DNA from: Saprolegnia diclina VS20
Lineage: Eukaryota; Oomycota; Saprolegniomycetes; Saprolegniales; Saprolegniaceae
Reading direction: 5' to 3'
DNA: 31,829 nucleotides
Assembly: GCF_000281045.1 (NCBI RefSeq)
Contig: NW_008246110.1
Span: 139,698 to 171,526 of the forward strand
Both the position numbers and the translations under genes were made by a program. The first letter of the stretch is position 1. Each line of letters starts with the position of its first letter. Positions 1-9,144 of this stretch are shown piece by piece. The notes beneath the pieces were generated by a model, which saw only the letters and a list, made by a program, of their open reading frames with translations, did not search any database and was not told where the DNA came from.

Positions 1-553
1 GGTGGCGCCACGTTTTGCGCTGAGCGCCAACTTTTTAGCTTGTTTCAGCGGCACCCGATGGCTCTCGAGGCTACAAATCACGGGTGCGAGGTCTTGGACA
101 CCGCGCGCAGACCGCATTGTATCCAACGACGGTAGCGCCAGCCTCGACGCCGTCGACACGACCGCACCCAGTTGAGCCGAACTGGTTGCCCGCGCTCAGT
201 CTGCAATGGACCCAAACCAGCTGCGCCTCACCCGGCTCGAGCCCGCGGCCTTGCCAGTGCAGCGTCCCACCCACGGTACAAACAGATCTTAGTTGGCTAG
301 CAATCGCGGTCAAGTTTGGAGCTTGGAAGCGAACGGTAGATCCCTCCCGACACCCAAATCAACTCTTGCCGTGCGATGTCCGAGAAGGACTGCGTCAAGT
401 GCAGCGGAGACCTACGGGCCTCTCATGATTACCCCGTAGCATTACGTTGCGCAGTCTTGCCAGGCTCGTGCAGAGGCTCGTGGCCCATGGACGCCGCTTT
501 GCATTTTTGATGATGATGAAACGCTGTCAAGGCTATCTAAAACAACGCCACCT

Positions 554-576
554 TAGCCTGCACCTTGTGCAGGCTA
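554..576. repeat. Perfect 10-bp inverted repeat, 3-nt loop
   Basis: TAGCCTGCAC at 554-563 and its exact complement GTGCAGGCTA at 567-576 flank a CTT loop. It could form a stable hairpin in RNA or single-stranded DNA. It lies about 190 bases upstream of TRM13; no function is known. Confidence 0.7.
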
Positions 577-623
577 CCACCGGGGCAGGACTACGTCGAC
601 TTGAGGCGTAGGATCGTATCTAC

Positions 624-647
624 CCTACATATTTATTTGTATGTAGG
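624..647. repeat. 8-bp inverted repeat with A/T-rich loop
   Basis: CCTACATA (624-631) and TATGTAGG (640-647) flank an 8-base A/T-rich loop. The element lies between two direct copies of CTACGTCGAC at 591-600 and 654-663. It may be a protein-binding site or a scar of a small mobile element; the sequence does not decide. Confidence 0.55.
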
Positions 648-768
648 ATATATCTACGTCGACACTGTCCTGCCAAGTGCATGCCAGACCTTCCAGATGC
701 ATTTCGTTTACACGCCAATTGTCGTGTGTTTTTAGCCTTCGTGGCCATTGGTCAATCAACAATTGGAG

Positions 769-2489
769 ATGGAGACCCTGCCGACCGCTGCGGCCGCCAC
801 ACCCGACGCCAGCGCCAAGCGCGATGTCAAGAACCCAGGCGTGAACAAGCGCTCGAAGCGCAAGCGCGACAAGTTCCAGGCGGCTGCCGACGGCGAGTGG
901 ACACAGTGCATGTTCAAGCTCGAGCGCAAGGCCCGCTACTGCAACGTGGCTCGGTGCGACGCCGTCTTGGGCTCGTTTGTGCCTCACGATATCGGATCTT
1001 CATAGCGTCGCGGGCTCGCTCTACTGTGGCAACCACATTGAGCGTGACGAAGGCTTTGTCAGCAACAAGTCGAAGAAGTTCAAGGCCGAGATGCGGCAGC
1101 GCGTCCCTTGCACGCTCGACCCATCGCACACCGTGTACCTCTACGACCTCAAGAAGCACTTGGTGGTACATCGATATACGCCTAAATGAGCGTCCTGCAT
1201 ATTGATATCGTCGTAGGTTTGCAACAAGCTCAAGGAAGCCGAGGCCATGCAGGCGCTGCCGTACTTCTCACGCAACATCAACTCGGGGGCGCACGCCGCC
1301 ACGCCGCAAGAGAGCACCGAGCCCAGCGTCGACGAGCCCGAGAATGAGACGGAGGACAACAGCCACCAAGCGCCGTCGGCGGCGCGCCAAGCATCCATCC
1401 TCCAAATCCTGGTACGCATCTATGTCAATACCGCTACCACCAACCCACGTTTCCCGTAGGCCAAGATGGACTACAACGCCTTTGCTGCCAAGATTGAGGC
1501 TGCGTACGCCAAGGCCATCGGCTCGATCCCGACCGAGACGCTCAAGCACGACGGGTGTACCAAGCTGCTTTTGGAGAAGGAGGCGACCGGCGCGTCGCAC
1601 GGAGCGCTGCGCCATATCCAGCAGCAGGCGTCGATCATCGGCCACATGGAGCGCAAGAGCCTCTTGCACCCGTCGTTCACGTACATGGAGCTCGGCGCGG
1701 GGCGCGCGATGCTCTCGCTCGCGCTCACACAGCTGTACCCAGCGTCGCCGTTCATTCTCATCGATCGCGCCGGCACGCGGGGCAAGGCCGACCAGTACAT
1801 TGCAACCGAGAGCAAGTGCACGCGCGCCAAGATCGACATTCGGCATCTGAACCTTGCGGGCATGAAGGAAGCGACCGAGACGCCGCTCGTGTGTCTCTCC
1901 AAGCACCTCTGCGGTGTCGCGACCGACCTCTCGCTGCGAGCCCTCGCGACGACACTGCCACCGGTGCAAGCCAACGCGATGAGCCCGGACCTGCACGGTC
2001 TAGCGATTGGTACGACGAGCGTGCATGAGATACAACCTGATCTCTCGATGCTAGCGCTCTGCTGCCACCACGCGTGCAGCTGGGACGACTATGTCAACCC
2101 GACGTACCTCAAAGAGCTCGTATCAACGATTCGCTATTGCCGACTCTGGCTTATCATCGAGGGTTAGGGCTTCTCGGCTGCGGACTTCAAGGTGCTTGTC
2201 TCGCTCTCGGGCTGGGCGACGTGCGGTATGGGCACCGAAGGCGACGCTGTCGAGACGGTTCTTGGCTGGAGGTACGTGACGCATCACGTACGCGGCTCAA
2301 GCACGCTTGCGACGTAGCCGGGAGAAGCGCACGGCGCTTGGCCGTAAGAGCAAGCGCGTCATCGACATGGGCCGGGTACTCTACCTGCGCGCGCACGGCA
2401 TGCACGCCGAGCTTGTGCACTACTGCGAACAAACTGAGAGCCTCGAAAACTGCCTCCTCCTGGCCTCGCGCCCGCCGGCGACGGCATAG
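769..2489 (+). CDS. TRM13: tRNA:m4X (2'-O) methyltransferase TRM13
   Basis: Homologue of TRM13/CCDC76, which 2'-O-methylates position 4 in the acceptor stem of certain tRNAs. Seven exons: 769-953, 1006-1165, 1217-1411, 1460-2009, 2055-2119, 2168-2271, 2318-2489; about 476 aa. The N-terminal finger has C47, C58, C69 and H72; a second CHHC finger has C97, H103, H113 and C117. The SAM-binding motif ELGAGR is near residue 257, KHLCGVATDL near 328 and the family signature ALCCHH near 365, followed by SWDDY and the late motif WATCGM. Splicing out 2010-2054 exactly restores GLAI-ALCCHH, and splicing out 954-1005 restores the family's ten-residue C-C spacing. ATG at 769 is the only in-frame start before the fingers. 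Converges on the next gene, stop to stop about 145 bp apart. Family call firm; exon borders very likely. Confidence 0.93.
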
Positions 2490-2633
2490 AAGACGAGCAC
2501 GCGCCGCGGAGAAGTGGACGGCGCCGCTCGAGAGGATGGAGGAAGAGAATATAGTTTACAGCTGCCCATACGGCGTCGCCTATATGGCTTTAATGGGCTC
2601 GTGTGGCGAAGTGACGTGGTTGGCGGACGCTCG

Positions 2634-3290
2634 CTACGCTGCTGGTTGCTCGAGAAAGTCCGTGATCGATGGCTGCGTCGCATTCGCCGACATGTGCTTG
2701 GGAAACGTGTGCACGACGACCTCGATGGCGCTCAACGGGATGGGCAGCGCGCGGCCGTCGTCGCTTGGGCGCATAACCGTGTACGAGCGACCGATCGGCT
2801 TGACAACGTATGTAAACTTGATGGCCCCGAGGACAACCTCGCGCGACGGTAGCGCCTTGTCCTTCTTGTCAGGCTGGCTTACACGCTCGATCTGCGTCTG
2901 CAGATGTGCCCACTCGGGTCCTTGGCCGAGGCCATCGACGATTTGGCTCAGGTACGTCGGGTCACGCCCCGGCTCGTTGAACCAGGTGAGCGCTTCTCCT
3001 GGGAAGATGTAGATCGACATGGGTACGATGCGCGGGACGGCGCCGGTCGGCCCGCTCAGCGTCACATGCAGTAGCGTCTTGGTTCGGTACTGGACGCCCA
3101 TGCTGGCGGCCGCGATCCAAGTGGCAGCTGCTGTGGTCAATGCGGTGGTATCCGGATACGATAGTACATTCGGCATGTGCCACATCTACGGCGTGGCCAG
3201 CCGCTGCACAAAGAGGCGTCCCGGAAATAAAGACACGTCTATAGCTGACCTCAAGAGAACTGGGACACAAGGCTGCAGTTGAAATAGCAT
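2634..3290 (-). CDS. Unrecognised small protein
   Basis: I do not recognise the family. The main exon, 2634-3185 on the minus strand, encodes about 183 codons, opening with ATG at 3185. A stop codon lies immediately before that ATG as CCG-TAG-ATG, so the TAG may be an intron acceptor. Removing 3186-3236 (51 nt, GTGTCT...GTAG) joins a first exon (3237-3290, MLFQLQP...) in phase. The predicted protein of about 201 aa has a weakly hydrophobic stretch near residues 32-50 (TTAAATWIAAAS), followed by beta-like sequence and a hydrophilic middle. A small membrane or mitochondrial protein is possible but unproven. It is transcribed divergently from NUP205 over about 230 bp carrying three reverse CCAAT boxes. 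Confidence 0.55.
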
Positions 3291-3393
3291 CGAGTACCGA
3301 GCAATCAAGGGCGTGCGCAGCGTCACGCGGTCCTGGGCTCGGGCCGGGCGTGGCGCGATGCCGAATCTAAGCGCCGGAAAAACAATGGCGTCG

Positions 3394-3457
3394 ATTGGCC
3401 CGGTTCGCACTCGCGATCCGATTGGTTAAAAAAGAAGTCGTTGGTAGTTCTGATTGG
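3394..3457. promoter_or_regulatory. CCAAT-box cluster in bidirectional promoter
   Basis: Three GATTGG (reverse CCAAT) boxes have their ATTGG cores at 3394, 3421 and 3453, spaced 27 and 32 bases, all in the same orientation. They lie 64-127 bases upstream of the NUP205 ATG and 100-170 bases upstream of the divergent minus-strand gene. This fits NF-Y-type binding in a shared promoter. The function is inferred from motif and position only. Confidence 0.5.
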
Positions 3458-3520
3458 TCATAAGTCGTGGTTTTGCCCGATATTTTGTGGCAAACAATTC
3501 AAATTCGGTTCGCAAGGCTA

Positions 3521-6500
3521 ATGGCAGGTGTTGTTGGACCGGCGGCCGACGGGTCCGCGCTCCTCCTCGTCGACGTGGGCAGCCTCCGTGGGCATGAGCT
3601 CCAGAAGGAGGTCAGCCTCCTCCTCCTGCCGCAGGTCGACTGGTCCGCGGACTTTGCCGCGACCTTCGACGACGCCAAGGACCTTCTCGTCGCACCGCTC
3701 CAGTTCATCTCGGGCAACGTGCCTGTCCCGGCCGACCGGACGCTACTCCAGAAGGGCTCGATCTCTGTGCGATCGGAGGCCAGCGCGTCGCCGTCGACCG
3801 TGCCGGTCATCCCGGCCATCCAGCAGCAAATCATCGAGATGGCGGACGAGTTGCATCTCTCGGAGGTGTCGTGCTTGAAGTACTGGATCCTCGCGAGCGA
3901 GCCGGACAACCGCGCACTCGTGACGCACCGCAACCGCCTTCCGCCGTCGCTTTTGCGCGACAACGTGCCCCGCGCCGCGCGCGAGTTTCTCTTGACCGAG
4001 ACCAACGCCGTATTGACAGCGCTCTTTGAGCTCCTCCGCGCCCGTCTCGAGCCGACGATTTCGGCGCAAAAGAAGGATGCGATCCTCGACTGTACGTCGA
4101 TCGATGCTGCACGCATGGTCCTCATCTTCTTCTTCTAGACACGAACCGCCTCTTGCAGCAGGACCTGCTCGGCCACCTCTGTCGCGCGCTCACCGACACC
4201 ATCCCGACGCTTCTCAAGAACAAGACAATGCACGCAATGGCCATGGTGTGGCAAAAGACGATCGCCGAATGCATTTTTCTCATTGCGTCCAGCACGCTCC
4301 TGCTGCCGTCCGAGCTCAAGGCGCTCGTGTCGCTCTGCCAAGCCATTGGATCGCGCGTGCAGGCGACGAGCGGAAGCGTCACGACCGCGCTCCAAGGCGC
4401 GCTCGGTCTCTCGACCGAGGAGAGTCCGTACGACGTCAAGGAGGTCGCTTGTCAATTGCACTCGCTCAGCTACGCGCACGCAGCGCTCGCGTCGACGCTG
4501 CAGACGTCATCCCTCCGTGTGCACCGGTCGTCGGGCGAGGCCGTGAGTCCGTCGCTCGCGTGGACGTCAGATGTCGGCGTCGCCACCGAGATCCTCCAGC
4601 TGCTCAAGGCGCCCTCGACGTGCAAGTTTCACGGTGTGCTCTTCCTCCTCGGCGCTGTCGGGTTTGCGCAGCACATGGCCAAGCTCACGTTTGTCAGCGA
4701 GAGCGATGTTACGCTCTTGCACGACGCTGGGCTCAAGCACAACGGGCTCACGCTGCTCGTGCAGCTGCTCTTTCCATTTGCCCCCGAAGGGTCGACGCTC
4801 CTCGCCATGTACGAAGGCGCGTTCGAAGACTTCTTCTCGGCCTACGTGAGCCTCCTCTTCCCGATGCACAAGAACGGTTCGTTGCTGCCGACATCGACGC
4901 CGACGACGACGCTCCCGATTCTCAACGCGGCGCTCTCGGCCCCCGATACGCTCACGCAGCTGCTCGAGCTCGGCATTGCGCTCAGCCAGCTCCACCCGAC
5001 GTTTGCGAGCACGTTCTGGAGCGCGCACCAGTCGTTTCTGACGGCGTCGGCGACCTTGTCGCAGGCGACGAACGCGTCGCGCCTCGCGTACATGAAGCTC
5101 CTCTCGTCGTGTGCCCCGGGGTGCCCGGAGCTCGCGTACAAGCACATCAAGGAGAGCCCGCCGCCAGTGACGTGGAAGCACTTTTTTGCGGCCATTGACA
5201 ATTACCGGCGCGTGCTGTCGCATGAACCGACGTTGCCGGGGTCGGCGCCGACCACGACGTCGTCGTCGTCGACGGTGGGCCACCGCTTCCAAGTGGCCGA
5301 GGTCGAAGCGCTCGATGCGATGCTGCAGATCTTCCAGTCGGTGCTCGGGAACCGCGCGATCGTCCATTTCTTCCTCGACTGGCCCGACAGCAATGTGCTT
5401 TTGCTCTTTCTGAGCTTCTTGCGCTGCTCGATCCCGTCGTCGCTCAAGGGCGCGGTCATGCAGACACTGTCGCGCTTTGTGATCTCGGCGCCACTCGCGC
5501 AGCTGCTGTGGCAGCACCTCGAGGCCGCGCAGATCCTCACGACGACGTCGAGCGTCGCCAACACGGGCATTCAGTTTGAGCTCGAGCAGATCGAGTCGAT
5601 GCAGCGCACGTACCCGGCGACGAACGGCTTTGTGGCGCTGCTCCGACCGCTCTTTGAGTTTGAGTTTCCGGACGAATGCGGGTCGAGCTACCGTGTGAGC
5701 GGCAACCGCCCGTACTTTGACTTTGTGATTGAGCACGTTTTTCTCAAAATGACGACGCGCGAATTCGACAACGCGCTTGACAAGTGGACGCTCCTCGAGA
5801 ACGTTCTCGGCCTCTTCCACGACGTGCTCCAGCGCTACGAGCCGGCACCGGGCGATTTCGTCGACGAGTACGTCGTCTTGAACATGACCAACGGCTCGAC
5901 GCAGGTGCTCAAGCCCAAGGCCAGCGGCTTCCACCTGCTCTCCAAGCTGCTCACAGACAGCAACGTGTTGCGGATGCTGCTCGGCCTGCTTCCGTCGGTC
6001 GACGAGCTCGAGAGCGCGTACGAAGCCCAGCACACGGCCTACACGAGCGACCTCTGCCTCCAGCTTGTGCAGCCCGAAGACCACGTGCGCCCGTGGAACG
6101 CCCTCTCGAAGCGCCAGGACTGCGTCGTGCTCATTCTCGACATGCTCTCGCTGGCTATGCATAAAGAAGAGCGCTTCCTGTCGCTTTTGCGCGAGAGCCG
6201 CCTTCAGGACCGCGCCGCCGAGCCGCTCGCCAGCCTTCTCTCGCGGTCGCCGGTGCACATTGTCAAGGTGTGCAAGTACCTCCGGTACCCGCACGCACCG
6301 ATCGCGACGCTAGCGGTGCAGCTTCTTTCGCTGCTCAGCGGCAACATTCCGTCGCCGTCGCGCCTCGTCGAGATCTTTGTCGACGCCGGCGTCGACGGTG
6401 CAATGATCGACGGTGTCGTCGCGTCGCTGATGGACCCCACGTCGTCGCTCAAGACGCCGCTCCTCGATTTGCTCTTGGCCAACGTGCAAAAGCCGATGCC

Positions 6501-8778
6501 GAACCTCGCGACGTTCCTCCTTGGGTGGCCGACGCCGGCGCTCATGGCGGCAGCCCAAGGCGCGAATGCCCTCGATGCGATTTTGCTCTTCCTCGACAAT
6601 GCGAGCTTGATTTTGGCGGCGCCGACGCTCGCTGAAAAGTGCTACCGTCTTTTGCACGTGCTCTTGTCGTCGGCGACGACGCTGCCGCTGACGCTCCAGC
6701 GCCTCGGTCGCCCGACGCTCAACTGCTTCCTCTTCCGCCAGGCCCAGGACATGCTGCCGCACCTCGTCGCGAGCCGCGTCGGTGCACATCGGGACCAATT
6801 GGCGCTCGTGCAGTGCCGCCGCTGGCTCCTCGAGAGCCTTGCTCTATGGCTCTTCCATGCCAAGTGCACGGAAGTCGCTTCATGGCTCTGGACGCCGTCG
6901 GCGCCGCTGCTCAGTCTTTTGAACGCGACGCCATTTTCGCTGGCGCCGCCGAGTCGCCCGTCGGACGCCCACAGCCTGGGTCTCGCTGAGCAGTGCACGC
7001 TCGAGAAGAACGGGCAGCTGCTCATCGACATTCCGGCCTTTTCAGCGCTCCTCGAACGCAGCGAGACGCTTGCGTGGACGCCGGTGGAGACGCGCGACAA
7101 GGCGAGCAACGTCGCAAACGTGCTGCAGTGGGCGCTGAGCTGGAACCGGTACTCGGAGCGCATTGGTGCCGAAGCGCAAGCGCTTGGCGCGTGGCGCAAG
7201 CTCGTCGAAGTCGCCGTCTTGCAGTACGCGGCGCCGGTGGCCGCGCTGCACCGGACGCTCGATGCGGTGTTTTCGACGCTGCAGACCCCGGGCCTTGTCG
7301 CGCACTTGGTCGAATTGGCGGCAAAGGTGACGGTCGCGATGAGCTTCCAGCTGCGCAGCGCGATGGCAGACAAGGCGCCGCTGTCGGCGCCCCAGCGCCG
7401 ACTTCTCCTCGAGCGCTGCACCAAGGCGATCCAGTGCACGACGACGACCAGTGGCAACCCGGCCGCGGGCCGCCGCGCGCGCTCGAGCCTGTATACGAGC
7501 TACCTTCACGTGCTGCGGTACCTTGAGGCGCATGCATCGAGCACCTCGGGTGGGCACTTGGACGTCTTGACGTCATCGACGCCGAGTGCGACCGCGGTCA
7601 CCGTCGACGCGCAGTTTGTGGCGCTCGTGTGCCGTGACGCGACCGACGTCACGGTGCCGCTCACGATGGGTCTTGCGATGAACATTCTCGAAAGCTTGCC
7701 GTCGGCGAGCGTCTTGCCGTTGCTCCAGCACCAAGTGCCGCACCTCTGCGGTCTCTTCAAGAATGACGTGCAAGCGTCGACGCTCGTGCTGCCGTCCGTG
7801 CTCTCGCTCTGGACGCAAATGGCCGGCACGAAGGACGGAGCGCTGGCATTGCTGCAAGGCGGCGCCTTGCGTGCACTCATGACGGTGGACCTCCCGTCGC
7901 GGCCCGTCAAGCCCCACAACGGCCCGCTCGATGCCTACTTGGCGGCGGACCAAGCCTTTTACGACCAGTGGCTGCCCGTGCTGCGTCTCTTGGCGGCGCT
8001 CGCGGCGTCGTTGCCGCAGCACACGGAGCTCATGGAGCTCCTCGTGCAGTCGGTGGGCTTTCACTGGAAGCGCGTCGCTTCGAGCGTCAAGCTGCTCGAG
8101 GCGACGATCTCGCTCAACCACGTGACGGAGCTCTCGCTCATGACCTTTTTGCTCAAGACGCTTGCGGCGTTCCCGTCGCTGCTCGAGTCGGGGCTCGGCG
8201 CGGCCAAGGTGCACAAGCTCACGCAGCGTCTCTTGGCGCTGCTTCCGTTCTTTGGGCTCCACGTGCTCCATGGCGGGTGGTGGACGACGCTGGCGCCGCG
8301 CACGCTCTCGGAGCAAGAGCGCAGCGAGATTCTCGTCGATGGCAAGTGGAGCCTCTTTGCGCAGAGTGCGTTGTATGCGTCGCGCTTGACGCTGTGCCAC
8401 ACCATGGCGTTCTGCCGCCTCCGCCTCCAAGGCGCCGAGAAGACGACGACGCTGTTTGCCAACGACGAGTGGAACGTGTGGAAGCGGCTGCTGGAGGCGT
8501 GGAAGGCTGCGCTCTTTGTCGATGGGAAAGCAACGTGCGACGCGGCGTTTCACAAGGAGACGATGGTGTTCCTCGTCGAGCACATGGTCGCGCTTCTGAC
8601 GCTGCATGCGCTCCAGTACGAGAACGGCGCGCAGGCCAAGTCGATCTTGACGCTCTTGGGCACGGATTTCGAGGTACGCGCTTCGATCCCCGGTAAATGC
8701 TCATGTTTTTTGTAGAATTATGCGTTTGTGCACGTGCTGAGCCGCAAGCTGCGCGAAGTGAGCCACGACCAGCCGTAA
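3521..8778 (+). CDS. NUP205: NUP205/NUP192-like scaffold nucleoporin
   Basis: Large alpha-helical nucleoporin of the inner ring of the nuclear pore, expected to scaffold NUP93-type adaptors. Exons 3521-4091, 4139-8673 and 8716-8778; about 1722 aa, close to yeast Nup192 and shorter than animal NUP205 (about 2000 aa). Family blocks seen: VTWKHFF near residue 535; SIPSSLKG; LWQHLEAAQIL; FELEQIES; then YEPAPGDFVDEYV near 757 and ESRLQD. These match, in the same order, conserved NUP205 blocks such as VSWEHFF, SIPPVLKA, LWQSLEYTQIL and YEPQLEDFVDQFV. Introns are 47 and 42 nt, both with GTACG donors. The ATG at 3521 is the first suitable in-frame start. Exon 2 is unusually long (4535 nt) for this intron-rich region. 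The long antisense frame over 4567-6294 is a codon-bias artefact. Confidence 0.92.
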
Positions 8779-9144
8779 GCGTCCTTGGTCGATTAATTAA
8801 TTCGTCCCTCTGCATTTCTACCTCTTTAGTCGTCTCTTCTTGTCCTTGGCCAAGGGTTAGGGCTAACACCAAGTGTTTATTCCCTTATACCTCCTCGTAA
8901 TAGCGAGCATGGTACCCTCGCATGCCACCAGTTTCGTCTCGCGTTGGACGACCTGCCACCACCTTGGCCATGGCGTCATGCGAGGTGCCAGCTGCCAGTA
9001 GAGTCGACCTCGCAGACACAGCAAAGCTCTCCGGATACCGAGATGCTCGATGGATACATGTGGGATGATACTAGTAGTTGCAGTGGTGTCGATGCGCCTC
9101 TTGGCTGATTATTGTGTGAAAATATACGACGATGCTTCATTTGA
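8779..9144. other. Intergenic region, NUP205 to Ca2+-ATPase
   Basis: Contains the NUP205 3' end and the presumed promoter of the Ca2+-ATPase. It has a palindromic A/T patch (TTAATTAA, near 8793) and, at 9108-9128, one copy of a repeat found again downstream of the ATPase. An ATG at 9132 is followed by a stop in its own frame after ten codons. No gene is seen. Confidence 0.6.
9108..9128 (+). repeat. Copy 1 of a repeat flanking the Ca2+-ATPase
   Basis: Twenty-one bases, starting ATTATTGTGTG and ending AATATACG, are identical to 12193-12213. Homology extends a few bases on each side (TGGCT before, with one extra G here; CGAT after). This copy lies just upstream of the first ATPase codons, where a transcription start or 5' leader would be expected. 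Confidence 0.85.

Larger units (their letters stand above)
1..768. other. Upstream region without a convincing gene
   Basis: No reading frame here has recognisable protein content. The open frames at about 71-313 (-) and 84-428 (+) overlap each other antisense and look like G/C-rich chance frames. The last 250 bases are less G/C-rich and hold a perfect hairpin (554-576), a second inverted repeat (624-647) between two copies of CTACGTCGAC (591-600 and 654-663), and two ATTGG (reverse CCAAT) boxes at 747-751 and 762-766, just before the TRM13 start. It probably contains the TRM13 promoter and 5' leader. Confidence 0.5.

Noticed and set aside
84-428. 114-codon frame near the left end
   Set aside because: Proline/serine-rich, no motif, overlapped by an equally plausible antisense frame.
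954-1005. Shorter 31-nt intron 975-1005 in TRM13
   Set aside because: Also in frame, but the 52-nt version (954-1005) restores the ten-residue spacing between finger cysteines seen in the family and fits the size of other introns here.
2161-2169. GGGTTAGGG (also 8854-8862 and 17284-17292) as telomere-like sequence
   Set aside because: Single short copies, two of them overlapping intron acceptors; no tandem array.
4567-6294. 575-codon open frame antisense to NUP205
   Set aside because: Arginine/glutamate-rich sequence that mirrors G/C-rich codons of the sense gene; no family motif, and the sense strand matches NUP205 along its length.
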